The notes beneath the pieces are model-generated. The model did not search any database, had not been told where the DNA came from, and was given only the letters and a program-made list of their open reading frames with translations. This document shows positions 11,301-27,330 of a stretch of DNA of 64,000 bases, one piece after another; positions within the stretch are counted from its first letter, which is position 1, and every line of letters begins with the position of its first letter. The DNA lies in assembly GCA_003255025.1 (NCBI GenBank), contig QANY01002976.1:3777541-3841540 (forward strand), in the 5' to 3' direction. The stretch is from Datisca glomerata. Its lineage: Eukaryota > Streptophyta > Magnoliopsida > Cucurbitales > Datiscaceae. The translations under genes and the position numbers were made by a program.

Positions 11301-14300
11301 GGTGAACAGAAATCGGTTTTTTTGGCGAACCACCTTCAGTCCCGCAACTGACTTACCCATGGAGGCAACCTTCCGGCCGCCCAATGACCTATAACGCTAG
11401 TCGCTACTCCCATTGGGGATAGAAACCACAACCCATAGCAGCAAAGTACAAATAGAATTTTCTACAAAAGCAGGCTGCTACTGGTCAACAACTTTCACAA
11501 CTATCAGTCTCCTACTCATTTGGAAATGGATCTCTTAAGGGGGCCTACTTGCAATCCTGTCAAAGGTGGTGGTATATGTATTTCCACTTATTCGAGGTAG
11601 AAAAACTTTGGATTAAGGATGTGTATAAACTATGCGACATCCAATAGAAGCCTAGGCTCAAAAGAATGAGAGAGAAGAGGCTTCTGGCTCTTAGGCTACT
11701 AGCTCGAAAGTCTTGCCAACCATGTCTACTTTACTTACTAGCTAGCCTAATAAGAGAAGTATTGGCCGCGGAACTACTTAATTAGCCTACCGAGCCTACC
11801 AATAGAGGAGAGGTGGGCATAGGGCCAGTTAAGCGATATTTACCGAGTAGAATGAATGTATTTGGATTGAAAAACAGATCAGGGAAAATTGAAGAGCATG
11901 TGAAAGCGGAATCAGTATAAAGACCATAAGAGAGAGAGGCTTGAACTATCGAGATAGGCTCTATCACAAAAATCAGCAAATTTGGTTGTGCTAGCATTGG
12001 AAACTAGTATAGGGTTAATGCAATTTACACATTGAAAGTACAAGCTGGGATGGATAGAATTGCTCAAGCAGAAATATATACTTGCAAAAAGTTGTTTACA
12101 AATGAAAGTAATTGTTCCAATCAAAATTTTACAGAACAAGTGAGTTAAAATTATTTTATCAAGAGATTCTTTTTTAATACACGTACAATTTTTTTGGTCC
12201 CTAAATTTGTTTTTAAATCAATGTAGTCCAACTTTTATCTGATTTCAATTAAATCCTTATTTTCTTCTTTTTTTTAATACACGTATTCCCAATTTTGGAA
12301 GTGAGATGATACAAAAGTAATGATGCCTCAGACTTTTGGGATGACCAAGTACATTTGTTACTTGGTCTTCAATGTTTTCGAACTATCATTGTCGACTCAC
12401 AAGTCATTATTGTTGTAATGTTACTTGAGAGTGGACGATAAGGACTCTAATGGGATCATGTTAGAAGCTAGAGACAATTCATTTTGAAAATAAGTTCTAG
12501 GGACCAAAATGAAAGTTGAGTAATAGTTTAAAGACCAAAAGTATAGTTTAACCTAAGCATAATTATAGTATATTTATGTTGAGGGTTGTTAATTGAATTT
12601 GCCCTAAATATGAGATTCATTATCTCAGATATCTTGAAATCTTATGCAAAAGTTACATATGATTAAAGTTGATTTTTCAAGGTTTCCATAAATTTTCGCG
12701 GAGTATTGTAAACTTGAAACACTTCAAGAAGGTTTGTACGGTCATCCTATATTGCTGAATAGAGTACCTACTCTGCATAGATTAGGCATCTAGACCTTCC
12801 AGCATAATACCCCCAATCCCATGGAAATGTACTAGATGGATCAAAGGCATTCCAAAATTATTTAACAGTGAAGTTTTCTAGGAGTTAAGGCTTTCTACGT
12901 TTTCGTTTTGGCCTCGGCCGCGGTTGCTGACGTGAAAACCTTATAGCTTGTCAACATTCTGAGCAAATCCATTATATCAACTTGATCCTACAGATATTGC
13001 TTCTTCTGTTGGGAGAGGCTACTACATTAATCATATTGTTGGAAAGAAAAAAGCAGCATATGGTGTGATTGTTTGGGATGTACTGACGTTTCTTAAGACC
13101 TTGAACGTCCTATATCTAACAGGAATCTTTATTTTGAGGATGAGAACACCTTCCAAGTTTCCGAAATAAATTGAAAAATGAACGAGTATGCTACAATGAA
13201 AAAAGATGAGACTACATAATTGATGCAATACCCTGAAGAAAACCCAGATCCAGAATATAGATCCAGTTTTATTCTATTTCTAAAATATTGAAGTGGAGTT
13301 TTGAACAGTGATAACGTTCGCTGAAACCTGAAAGGCTTATCTGAAAAGCTGGTTGCTGGCCATTCTCCGTCTGAGTACAGCAACACGGGCCTATGATCAT
13401 AATCAAGTGATTTTCACCATTCTCCTTTGGGATTTTAGATTCTATCAATTTTGTAAAATCTAAAACATTTCGTCCTGCCTAAAACTTCAATTCTTTCGTT
13501 TATGTGAGACGTCACTTTGCCCTTTTACATGACCATCAGAAGAAGACATGACGATCTTCATTTAATTAGTAACTTAGTTGTGGCGTATCGTGACCAAATT
13601 GATAATAAGTTTTAAGAATAACTAGTTTTTGAAATACTCTTCATGTTATATCTGTTAGCTTTCTGGGGGGAAGAAATAACAATGACCCTGAATTACCAAA
13701 GAAGAAAAATATGTGCCTTAATATTAAACCCCAACTCTCGAGTGTGTTTCCTTATTTGAAAAAAAAGTCTGTAGTTTGTTTTAATATTACAAAAAGCAAT
13801 ATAGACTCCTGTGAAAGTTATTCGTATTAATAGTCGATCTCCTCACCAAAGACAAGAAAAATGTGGTCTTTGGGTCATAAGTAATGTCTGTTATTCACAA
13901 TCCGAACAATGCTATTTAGCTCCTTGTTTTGAAAGGTGACTTAGGCTCCCTATAAATTCATTCTATAAAGCCATATAACGTAGTGACTTTCACCTTCTGC
14001 ATATTTACTAGTTTAAAGATAATTTTTTAGCATTTCTATTTTTTTTCACAGATGTTTCTAGCTTTTCTACTTTACCTTGTCATATTTCAGACACCAAAAT
14101 ATTTTGCAAATACAAAGAATTGTTAAGGCCTGACAGACAGAAGGACTGTAATGCAGCTCTAATTAGACGCATACTCCGCGAAAATTCCTTACCCCCAAAA
14201 TGCTGCACATCGGCCCCACGACGCAAAGACGCCACTGTATCCCAATCCCTTCTCCAGTGATCCTGATAACCTTATCGACGTTTATTCAGTGTGGGCCCAA

Positions 14301-17300
14301 CGGAGGAGTACCCCAGATAGGTACTCTCAAGAGTCAATATGGTTGTCTAAAAAAAAGCCAAGATGGCTCGCAGGAGAAAAAATTAATCATGCCCCTGAAA
14401 ATCTTATAGGAAGCAGAGTATTAATCATACCCCTCCTGGAGTTAAATGTAGCAGTGAATGGGTATCTGTTTCCAAGATAATAGTAGGCAACTTCTCATGC
14501 ACCGTAGAAGTTCTAGTATTAATAGTGTTCACATATCAGATCACTCTACATGAGATTAAAGGTCATTCAAGTGTCTATACACATCGGTAACTTAGAAATC
14601 TCATTATAGTATTTTAGGACAGAGATGAACTTGTAAATACTTCAAAAATCTAATAGTTGTTAGGTAAGAAATCTTTAAGTATCAATTAATTAAAATTTTA
14701 AATTCCGCAAAAATCAGAACATTTATCTTGACTCTTATAAAAAAATCATTACAGAGACAGACGAGTGCACAAGTTTCGTTGGATTAGTTAGATATTCCGG
14801 GCATCCATTTTGCCGGGAAAAATATTAGTGTTTTAATTTATTAGTTTCATTAGAATGACTATTCGTTTCTTCTTTTCCATTGAATTTATTAACATACCTT
14901 TAACCTAATCTCTTACTCTCTATGCAACTTGTAATATTAACTTGCTTGTTTAATCTAAAATCTTCATTTAGTGGATAACATTAACAACCATCTACTACTG
15001 AAGAGATGTCATCATAGCGATTCTTTTTAGACAATCTTAGGGACACGATCTGTACGGCTTTAGCAAGTGGGAAATCCATCTCGTTACTAGTTTATTAACT
15101 TTGCAAAAAGCTTAAACACTAAGTTGAATCAATAGTTTAAGTATTTAAATGAAAACAAAGGTTTATAATATCTTTTATATACTTGATTTTGTGAATTTCT
15201 TTTCGTCAAGATTATATTAAATTAAATTACATAAGTGTCCAAAAAAACCAAATTACATAAATATTATCAGTTGTAGACTATTACATTAATACATACAAAC
15301 AATTCATAAAGGAAAAAATCCTTCAAACACAACCTATGTTGATGTATTGAATCTATCGATCAGGGATACAAGAATATATTTTGTGTTTGAAGAATTTGGT
15401 CTATATGCAATTCTTTATATTTATTTGTTTTGTATGTTATATTGTTTGTTTCAAAAGAAAAAAATAAATTTATAGACCTCAAATATTCTTACTGCCATCT
15501 AAATTAATTATACTCGTATTAGATATTAAATTTTGTTAGCTGAAGTTAGTAAATTTAACTTCAACAATTTTAGACTAAAAATTGACCCACTTAGCTGTGG
15601 ATAGGACTAATTGGCTCCTCTCCATAATACATACTCAACTTTACTCCTACATGCTTGACAACTCATAATTTTTCTTCAATAGTTTCGATTTGTTTATCAT
15701 TGATATTCATATATCAATCAATTCTCTAAGTTAATTAAGATAAAGTTAGTAACATTAACCAAAAATTGACATTTTTCTTAGCTCCACTCAGTATTTCAAG
15801 TTAAGCGACAAAGTCTCTTAGCCCAAGGCCATATAGAGGACTTGTATTATCTTTGGTTATTATTATTTTTTTTAATATTCGGCTATAATCTCCTTTCCTT
15901 AACAACAAAAAATATATTTTAAGTTTATCTTTTCAGAAACGAAATTTGGATTTTAGACTCCAAAAAAAAAATTATATGCGTGAGGTTTAACACAAAAGTA
16001 ATGAATGCTGGGTAAATCAATATTTTGCAAATGAATTTCAAGGGTAAATTAATATTTTAATTCAACTAATTGGTAAACCAACGTTTGCATATTAACTCGG
16101 CGTCACAACATTCACTATATATGTATTAAAAGAATATCTAAAGATCATACGTTTGGGAATTGGTGAAGGCACAAAGGTACACTTGTTTTGGGTTAGGTCT
16201 ACAAAGTTTTATTATAACTATAGTTAATCTAATTGATAGTATAAAAAATTCTAAACCCGCTGACAGAAAAATGTTGAGATGCCATGCAACTAGAAGCGTA
16301 TTCTGTAGACTGTGTGATGGAGAGTGAGAGATGTGTTGCTTGTCCTATATTATGTGGTGATAACTATTTGGCAACTATTTAATCTAGTCTTTAATATATT
16401 AAAAGTGAGAGTAGATGAAAAAAAAATTTGGATTAATTTTGTTCACATTTTATTAATACATTACCTAAAATAATCTTCTACTTTATATGTGATTTTTATA
16501 GTTGGTTACATTTAAAAGCATAATAAATTGACCAAAATATTATTAATTTTTTAAGTTGATTCACCTTTTTAATGAATTTGGAGAAAAATAAGTAACTAAT
16601 AAATAGTTTTTAAATTAATTTAATTTAATAATTTTGAATGAATTGTAACAATGTTTTTAAAAAGTCAAGAGAAAACTACAGAATTTTACTAAGTTATTTT
16701 AATATATAGAAAAAGTGAACTATCTCTATAAATTCTAAATATTAGAAACTTGAACATATGTTTAGAAAATTTAATTGTATTACGTCTTATATTCTATTTA
16801 TTGATATAATTAGTATCTAACATAAATATTTCTAAACAAAATTTACAAATAAAAAATTATTTCACATAAAAATGAAAACAATACTAGTATAAAATAAAAT
16901 ATTAAATAGATATTTTTTTGTGCTAATATTTTGAAGCATATTTCTATCACATACTCATAAGTTTTTTCTAGAAACATGCATTATTTCTACAACTTGATTG
17001 GTATAATAATATATCAAAAAATAAAAAATATTTATAATTCAACATCATCTCGATTTTATTCATATAAATACAAACTCAATAATATAGTACTAAATACATT
17101 TTTTAACTCGTATCAACAAAATAGGATTCTAAATAACAATCATAGTTAAAAGTAAAATAAATTCAATTACACATACATGGCAAGTGTGTACTATTACTAG
17201 TTATTGAAATCTCCTTAGTACCCGCATCCCGTAGCTCATCTCGATATTTTAATAAAGTAAAATGAATATTGGCCTTGTAGATGGTCTACTGTTCAGTACT

Positions 17301-18635
17301 AATACTGATAATACAAATACTCCTAATAACTAATTAATTGAAATACACTCAACCTAAAAATAATGCATTATTTTTCTTTTACGGAACTGATGATAAAATT
17401 TTAAAAAACTAGCTTATTTCAAATATGTTCAAATACTAAAAACCTTCATGAGCGATTCATTTGGTCCAAATCTTCTTCAACGCTTTGGTAGGTCAGAAAA
17501 TTCTAGTCATTATTTAGGGAAAAAAAGTAAGGCAGGGACCCCTTTAGAATGCTTCCCCATCGAGTTCAAGGTTATCTTCTCACACAATACTAGCGATACT
17601 GTCCATTTGGTTTCCAATTTTCACATCCCTCGTACAGCCTCTGACTAAACAAAACCACAAATGGCTACGCGAGCTTGAACTAATTTAAAAGAGTGGAACG
17701 GTAGGATAACCTTTGCACTCAACCACCACTGCCAAATACCATGGAGATCTACTAGGACCAATTTTCACCTATGCTAAAACTGAACATTAGGACGAAATGA
17801 CACGAAACTACCCCGACATGTATGCTTCATCATCAACACAGATATTTGATTCGCTAAGACATAGTTTTGACATTTTCACTTCAATTTCCCTCCAACTTCT
17901 AGACCAAAAACATCCTTCGTCATAAGCTAATTAACATAGTTAATTATGTTATTATGTTATATCATATATACTAACATTTTAAGTGCATAGTTAACACTCT
18001 AAATGTTCTTGATAAATTAATCCACAAGGTATGTATGAGATTATTAAGGATTTGTTTGTAAATGTACGCACATTTAAAAAAAAAGCAATAACATAGTAGT
18101 TCTCTTTCGCATCATAAAATCAACAGAAAACTCGTTAAAATTTTAGCTCAGTGGAAAGCTTAGCTCAGTGGAAAGCACAGAACAAGTATGTTACACTATC
18201 GATGCGTCAAAGTCTACTCTCAAAGTCAAAGATATAAAACTATCTCAATCAGAATACCAATGGCAAATCACATGTACCGTTAGTACATAGAGAAAGAAAC
18301 TAATTAAAGGAAGTGTTTAAGCATTGCCATTAGCTAGCTACGATAATTATATCATCTATTAATTTGAACAGTATAAATTTCAGCTAGCTCCAAGTTCAAG
18401 AAACCCAAGACTAATAGATTAATTAGGAGGATAAGTAGAAGAAATATTCGGACCTGGTGTTCGCGTAATCGTAGAGCTTCCCAGTGCTGGAGAAGATGAC
18501 GACTCCAACCTCAGCGTCGCACAGGATCGCGAGCTCCTTCGCCTTCTTTAACAATCCATTCCTCCGCTTCGAGAACGTCACTTGCCTATTCGTCAAATTA
18601 TCGATCCTTCTTATTACAATCTTCCCTCTCCCCAT
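5378..18635 (-). CDS. MIKC-type MADS-box transcription factor, AGL17/ANR1 clade
   Basis: Eight coding exons on the minus strand, listed 5' to 3': 18635-18454 (182 bp), 8779-8701 (79), 7955-7894 (62), 6169-6070 (100), 5991-5950 (42), 5855-5772 (84), 5644-5487 (158) and 5393-5378 (16). Every junction is GT-AG and the frame is kept throughout, giving 240 residues. The first four exon sizes are the classic MIKC pattern. Residues 1-60 are the DNA-binding MADS domain (start [13 protein letters not shown], then [20 protein letters not shown]). The I region follows, then the K box ([17 protein letters not shown]) and a variable C-terminus ending KLGLHLA. MADS, K-box and C-terminal sequences resemble AGL17, AGL21 and ANR1; Arabidopsis ANR1 acts in root nitrate responses. 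I cannot choose the exact orthologue. An upstream in-frame TTG at 18659 is not a plausible start. Retaining the last intron would give an alternative C-terminus (stop at 5465). Confidence 0.95.
6170..7893 (-). other. MADS-box gene intron 3, carrying a direct duplication
   Basis: This 1.7-kb intron lies between the 62-bp and 100-bp exons. It is AT-rich and holds a head-to-tail duplication of about 194 bp at 7014-7398. I see no other coding similarity in it. Confidence 0.85.
7014..7398. repeat. 194-bp tandem duplication in a MADS intron
   Basis: Copies at about 7014-7207 and 7208-7398 both start cgagctagggcttttcag and both end with gaaacaattttgtcaaatt. They differ at a few positions, and the second copy lacks a few bases near the ctatatagctta stretch. 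The high identity implies a fairly recent event. Confidence 0.92.
10681..10754. repeat. 30-bp tandem repeat, 2.5 copies
   Basis: Two identical 30-bp units (10681-10710 and 10711-10740) start tacttgagtaatggtc and end in an A-rich run. A third, partial unit has one substitution (ttgaggaatgg). It lies within intron 1 of the MADS-box gene. Confidence 0.93.
12190..12540. repeat. possible diverged MITE in MADS intron 1
   Basis: The left end has tttttggtccctaaattt (about 12189-12206) and the right end has the complementary agggaccaaaatgaaagttg (about 12492-12511), followed by agaccaaaagtatagttt. This pairing of inverted ggtccct motifs resembles plant MITE termini. The inverted match is short and no target duplication is clear, so this is tentative. 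Confidence 0.35.
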
Positions 18636-18739
18636 TGATGACGTTTCCTCGCTCCTCAACTAAATTCTCAATTATTTTCTCTTCAAAGTAGCGGAAAATG
18701 AAATAAAACGACTCAAATTTGAGAAGCCTGATGAAAAAC

Positions 18740-18924
18740 CTGACGAATTAAAAGAAGTCTTCAAACGAATAAGAAGAGCAACGAGCGAGAGAAAACAAAT
18801 TCCAGTGCGAGATCGAAACGAAAACAGTAAAAGCTACGAAAAATAGAAAGAAAGAAGAGTGAATCTGATTGAGGAAAAAGAAAAGTGGAGAGAAAAATTT
18901 TCCGAGAAAGTATAGAAAACGTAC
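18740..18924 (-). other. probable 5' UTR intron of the MADS-box gene
   Basis: Upstream of the start codon at 18635 the minus strand offers a donor (CCAA/GTACGT, intron starting at 18924) and an acceptor after a pyrimidine-rich stretch (CGTCAG, intron ending at 18740). A 185-bp intron in the leader would place transcription start near the TATA box at about 19000. This is inferred from splice motifs only. Confidence 0.5.
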
Positions 18925-18998
18925 TTGGCGTGATAGTGGTGGGACTGACGAAGCGAGAGGGCCTACTTGGTGCAGATGCAGGTTCAAATCAGCAGTGA

Positions 18999-19005
18999 CT
19001 ATATA
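18999..19005 (-). promoter_or_regulatory. TATA box of the MADS-box gene
   Basis: The minus strand reads TTATATAGTC about 365 bp upstream of the ATG. Transcription would then start about 30 bp downstream, near 18970, leaving a leader interrupted by the predicted 185-bp intron. Confidence 0.55.
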
Positions 19006-21192
19006 AGGAAAGTTACTCGGAGGTCTAATGTTGGATTAATATTTATTTATTTTCTGCTGTAGAAAACTAAAACTGCTTTAAGGCAGCGACTGCCACGTGG
19101 TCCAATATCTTCCTAAGTTAATAGCTTTTTTTATTCTTTCACCTTTTTCGAACCGCATGACTTATCTGAAGCCGACGCGTTGGTCCGTGGGATTCTAAAA
19201 ATTGCATTTTTTTAATTTTTATTTTGTTTAAATTATAATTGAGTAAAGAGACAAAGTTACCCCTATGTTTTGGGAATGTCCCAAGTTTCCCGTATTATTG
19301 GTACCTTTGAAGCTAACGAGACAGGTATCATTCACAATGGGAAATGAAGGCCAATCAACGATCGGTTTAAGTATTGAGCTGATTGGAAAGGCTTTTTAGA
19401 GAGTTTTCTAAAAAGTATTCTCTGACATATTTTTATTAAAAAAACTTAAATGAAAGATAAATATTGTATTCGGAGAAATGGTTCCTACAATTATCAATTA
19501 TTGAAGTAGTTTGTATGATCAGATCATTCTTCTATTTTTAGACTGTTCTAATATGATTACATTTTAAAAATATTTGATTGACTTTTCAAAAAATATATTT
19601 ATTTAATAAAATAGATCTAAACTATTTAAATTTAATCTGATTGATCAGATCTCAACCGCCCCTCTATTATTCCGTTGAGAGTGTCCTAATCCACATCTTG
19701 TATGATGACACTTTGCATTAGCTCCAGCGGCTTAATGGCTTTAAATAACTTTGCGCGTCTTAGCAAGAAATGCAATATTGGTTAAAGTTGTCAATTGGCT
19801 GGCTTATCTCAGAAAGGTCTGACAAATCTTCTTTTAAGGAAAAAATAAATATAACAAAATTGGCTTCATCATTCTTGTATCATATTTGAGTAGAGACAAT
19901 TTTGAGTCATTTATAGCATTTATTTATCCACTAATTAAATCAATGAACTGAAAATTTTGTTTATTGATCCTTCTGAATTGTTTATCGAAAAAAAAATCAA
20001 TAAGAAACAATAATCGTTTGGATAAAAAATTTCAATAGATATCTATAAGACTTATTATGCATTTCAATATGAATAATTCTTGATTCAGTAATAATTGATA
20101 AATTTTAAATAATCTAATAATATGATAATTATATATAAGTTTATGAAATGAACTAATCAATAGTTAAGTACTTAGATTATAACTTCTATGTTAGTTTTTG
20201 GAGATTAACCACATACCCCTCACATATAGAGCGGGAAATACATCTATTTTCAAACAACATGAGATGATATGTTCATATAATCTGAGTGTTGAACATAAAA
20301 GTAATGAGACAATTTATCAAAACCCAAAATTTTAAAAAAAAAGTCAATATGAGCCATTCTTTTTCTATTGAATGGGACAAATACTATTGGCTTGATTCAA
20401 CACAAAGGATTAGGCCAAACAGTAAACGCCTTTTTTGCATCATTTATTGATTTATTTTGATAAGGATATGCTGCGTTATCAAACCAGTGGGACCGAGACA
20501 CTTGGATAGACTACGTTATCGAACCAATGTGGGACCGAGCCATCTCAAATATGTTAAGTAGTATTAAGTAGTATTAAGTAGTATGATACTAATAATATAT
20601 TTGAGGTACCTACAACACAGTTCTAGAATCCCACTATAAGTACCTCAAATGTGTTAATAACACATTACTGTTCAACACACTTACAAGTATTCTTACAGAC
20701 ATGAAGTGGTACAATACTGACCCGATACCGCATACTTTCCCACTTGATAAATACAAATCTAACATAAACAGAGGCGATTAGGACGCACTCATCAGAATAA
20801 TCTACTCCGTACATTGGCCAATGCTTCCAGCTAGCTCTTTTGCTAGAAGATAAAGCAACCATAAGTCAAACGCTTTGGATGCTTTTTCAAATAACATAGA
20901 ATAATCACATCCAATAAAGACAACTTAATTTTTTTGAAATCATAAAGATGGTGGCTGAAGACAATTTATGTCTAATTTTCAATCAGTTCCAACTGTACGG
21001 CCATTATAGATTGACCAAATTTCTGGCTGTCCTTGATCATTTACAGTCTGAGATACGAAAAACAAATCCAAATGGAACATTGTATTAGACAGCATTTTCA
21101 GAGCTAAAGATGCCTGACTTTCAATAGCACATACTTAAAAAGAAGCAATAAATAACCTTCGGCATCCACCTCCTTGGAATTTAATATGACTT
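19006..21192. other. intergenic region between MADS-box and 14-3-3 genes
   Basis: The 2.2-kb interval holds the MADS-box promoter at its left end and the 14-3-3 3' UTR at its right end; both genes are on the minus strand. I see no further gene. Small tandem repeats occur at 20474-20583. Confidence 0.6.
20474..20583. repeat. nested short tandem repeats (40 bp x 2, then 10 bp x 3)
   Basis: A 40-bp unit containing cgttatcraacca and gggaccgag occurs at about 20474 and again at 20514 with a few differences. Immediately after it, ttaagtagta is repeated three times exactly (20554-20583). Confidence 0.85.
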
Positions 21193-24184
<2,992 letters not shown>

Positions 24185-24201
24185 CTTCAGTCTCAGGTGT
24201 A

Positions 24202-24206
<5 letters not shown>

Positions 24207-24254
<48 letters not shown>
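24207..24254 (-). repeat. (GA)24 microsatellite, (TC)24 in the 14-3-3 leader
   Basis: A perfect dinucleotide run of 24 units lies 22 bp upstream of the 14-3-3 start codon. On the coding strand it is a pyrimidine tract. CT/GA tracts in leaders and core promoters are common in plants. Its position next to the ATG suggests it is transcribed. Confidence 0.97.
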
Positions 24255-24262
<8 letters not shown>

Positions 24263-24661
24263 GAGAATTCAACAACGCTCGTTCAATTTAGGATCGTGAA
24301 GGGGGGATGTAGACGATGTGGAGGTTGGTTATCTGGAAAGAATAAAAAATTGACAAATGTGGAGGAGTAAACGAGGTGGTCCACACAGAACGATATGCTC
24401 ATAGTAGTACAACTGTACTTTGTGTGTTTGGAGATGAGGTGTATGCTTTCCCTGTCGTTTGTTTTAAACGAAAACTCATCCCGGCGTCGTATATACCCAT
24501 CCTAGTCCAGGTTGACGGCAGTACGTATTCCTCTGCTTTTCCCTGACATATTCCTCCACTGAAATTCCCCATTGAATGGTGGGTTTAAAGGTTCGGTTCG
24601 TCTCGTTGCGCTTTTCTTTTATTCTGTCCTACTTTTCTTTGCAAAAATCTGATATACCAAC

Positions 24662-25995
24662 GCTACAAAAACTTAATATTGCGGTGATTGTACGTCCACG
24701 GTTTATTTAATGGTCGTTAATTATTTAAATAGAGAAATAATTGTGATAATTTATCTAGCTGTGGTGAATGTGAGATCTACTCTTATAGTTTTATGTAAAT
24801 CATTAAAATTGGTTATAATATACCGACGGTTTTAGTAAATCGTTGAGAATAAACTTATTTTACACATAAATTGTAACGTGTTAGGTTAACAGTATGGATA
24901 AAGTTACTTGTTAGATCTTTTGGTTGAGAAACTCATGACGGTTCACGTCAGGATATAATCTAGTGCAACGTTTTTTAAAATTGTAGCGATAGAAAACCCC
25001 AAAATTAATTTTAACAAACTCGCGCAGCTTCTTCCCCATTTTCCTCTACCTCCTTCCCTATTTTCTCCTATGACAGGCTCGTGGTCATGCCTTCCCCTTG
25101 TTCCCGCAGCAGTGAACTTCGACGACTGGCTCGTACGGTGGTCATCCTTGCCAGCGTAGCTCAGGCTCGATCTCAACCTCGTGGCCCTCATCTTCTGTGA
25201 TCGAGATCTTTATGTCGTTGTGAGATTCAACCTTTTGTGTATTTCAATTAAATCTAAACGATTTAGATTTGATTTAACGTAAAAAAATAAAAAAATTCAA
25301 TTTATGCAAACTGTTCAAATTTGATTAACGATGTTGCGAATTGAATCGCATACAACGGAGAACTTTATGTACAACGTTTAAGGATCCTCATCCATGTAGG
25401 ATGTATGATAAAGAAAATAAGAAAAATAATTGTCAAATTACCAACTTCTTTTTATTTCCTTGTTAAGGTTAAATAGAAACATGATTTGGACCACTCCAAA
25501 GACGACGTATGACAGTTTGATGAATTCGGCTCGTCTAATTGGACGGTCCATAACAGTTTAAATGTAAAAAAAGAAAAAAAGTAACTTAAACAATATTAAT
25601 TTTTTATAATTACTTCTTTGAAGGGGGATATCTCCTATTTTAAGACCATCTGCTATTTATTTAGAAATGCATAGAAATCCGTATTGATATTTTACATAAG
25701 GCTAGAAGCCATATAAATGATGAGTGTAAGTGAATGTCAGATTTGATAATAGATGTAAAGAATTACAGGAATAATCAATTTTAAAACGTGAATTAAATAC
25801 ATAGTTGGACAATTAAAAATTGATAGCTAATGTGAATAAATTAGCAACTCACATGACATGATTTTATGTAACAAAATCTTAAAATTCAATCATTTTATTT
25901 AAAAAAAATAGAGGCTACTTTTTTAACTTTACCGTAGAACCTGCTTTTTCTGTCATTTTTTTAGTAAATGAATATTGTTATATTGCTTTTTGTAG
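24662..25995. mobile_element. candidate non-autonomous CACTA-like element
   Basis: The left end reads cgCTACAAAAA and the right end TTTTTGTAGga, an inverted pair that resembles degenerate CACTA termini. Near the left end, motifs such as gcggtga, ccacggttt, cgacggttt and tgacggttc recur, like CACTA subterminal repeats. A GC-richer patch at 25015-25200 could be captured host DNA. The terminal match is only nine bases, so this is weak. Confidence 0.3.
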
Positions 25996-27244
25996 GATGA
26001 CCGGGCGAAGTCGTAATGGACGCTTTAATATTTTTTTATTATGATCTTTACCTTTATTGGAAAACTGATGGTTATTGAAAACTGAAAGAAAAAAGACAAT
26101 CAGTGTGCGCTAAAAATTGGTTTTCTTAATAGGATGCTTTTTTATTTCCATTTTAGAAAATTATGTTTTTTTTTAAACCAAATACTCAATATTCTCCATT
26201 CCAAAATAAAAGAACAAACAATAAATATTCTCTGATATAAGTTCTTCCAGTAGTTTTTGAATTGGAATTCTATACCGTACCAGTCATACGCATCTGTTGA
26301 TCTGATTTGGACAATTTAAATTAAGTCAAACTGTTATACTAACAAAAAAAAAGCTCATCTTCTTTTTTTAGTTGGTCATACTCATATTTGAGCTATTTAG
26401 AATTGAGTAGACACTCCATGACATAAGCCTGAGTTCTTTTCACATTATTGGCTTATTGTCAGAAACTTTTTTTTTTCTTTCAATGATCCTTTTAATATTA
26501 TATTATATGGTTCTTACACAAAGTAAAGATTTATTAGACATAAAACAACTTAACCAATTATATACATTTTAGATCCTTCATTTTAAAAAACCATATCTTT
26601 ATTTTATCTAAGTTGTTAGCTTAATTTTAACAGATCAGATGAGATTTATATAAATGATGAGAAAGAAAAAATAACTTTTTCTTACTTTCTTTTTTAGTGT
26701 AATGTTTCTGGTAGGGATTTTCTGTCAACTTTGATAATATGTGAATGAATACTTAACTAATGAACTTTGAGAATAGGTGTTTTTTTTTAAATAACAAATA
26801 AGTTTACTCTGTTAAAATTTGTTACTTTAGGTATGAAATATTATCCTTATAACCAATCCGATCCAATCATTTTTCTAACACTAAATATAAGCCGGCCCAG
26901 GTTTTTTCAAGCTTTAACTGAATTCTAGTTTGACTATTAAAAAAAATGGTTTTAACATTGTAAAAAAGGGACTAAAATGAGAGTAGTACTACGTAGTATT
27001 CAAACAATGTTAGTTTAAAATTTAACGATTTTGAGTTATCTTTAATAAAATCTAATTTGGAGAGAAGTTTATGTCAATTTTTAACCTAGTAGGTATATGT
27101 TCATTTAAACAAGTAGCTGGGAGTGTTAGAAGAATGCTATTTTTTTCTTGGAAAAATTAGGGAAATGAGCCATTCTTTTTTACTGTTTTAGGAAATTGCA
27201 AAAAAAACTTTGAATGGCACAAATTGTTGATTTTTTCATATACT

Positions 27245-27330
27245 TCTCTCTCATTTTCTTTCTCTTCTACTTCGTCTCTCATTCTCTCGGCTTTCCCTCT
27301 GCCTCTCTCTTGCTCTCTCTCTCTCTGCCA
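27245..27330. repeat. CT-rich pyrimidine tract upstream of PGI1
   Basis: A stretch dominated by ttctct/ctctct motifs lies about 0.8 kb upstream of the PGI1 start codon on its coding strand. It could be a Y-patch-like promoter element or a simple repeat; I see no way to decide from sequence. Confidence 0.6.

Larger units (their letters stand above)
8780..18453 (-). other. MADS-box gene intron 1 (about 9.7 kb)
   Basis: This intron separates the MADS-domain exon from the I-region exon; both splice sites are clear (CAG/GT at 18454 and TAG/T at 8779). Most of it is AT-rich DNA without coding similarity. Recognisable contents are a 30-bp tandem repeat at 10681-10754, a possible diverged MITE at about 12190-12540 whose two ends carry tttggtccct in opposite orientation, and a 12-bp perfect inverted repeat at 15321-15332/15381-15392. 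Large first introns often carry regulatory elements in MIKC genes, but I identified no specific site. Confidence 0.85.

Noticed and set aside
17448..17648. 66-codon forward frame in MADS intron 1
   Set aside because: No similarity recognised and no splice context; chance frame.
18142..18182. Doubled tRNA A-box-like motif (tagctcagtggaaagc twice)
   Set aside because: No B box follows at the expected distance; treated as a short chance duplication.
18748..18987. 79-codon minus-strand frame upstream of the MADS start
   Set aside because: It spans the predicted 5' UTR intron and has a Phe-rich random composition.
24943..25191. 82-codon reading frame on the minus strand in a GC-richer patch
   Set aside because: No recognisable similarity, no splice or promoter context; could be captured DNA in a candidate transposon but not supportable as a gene.
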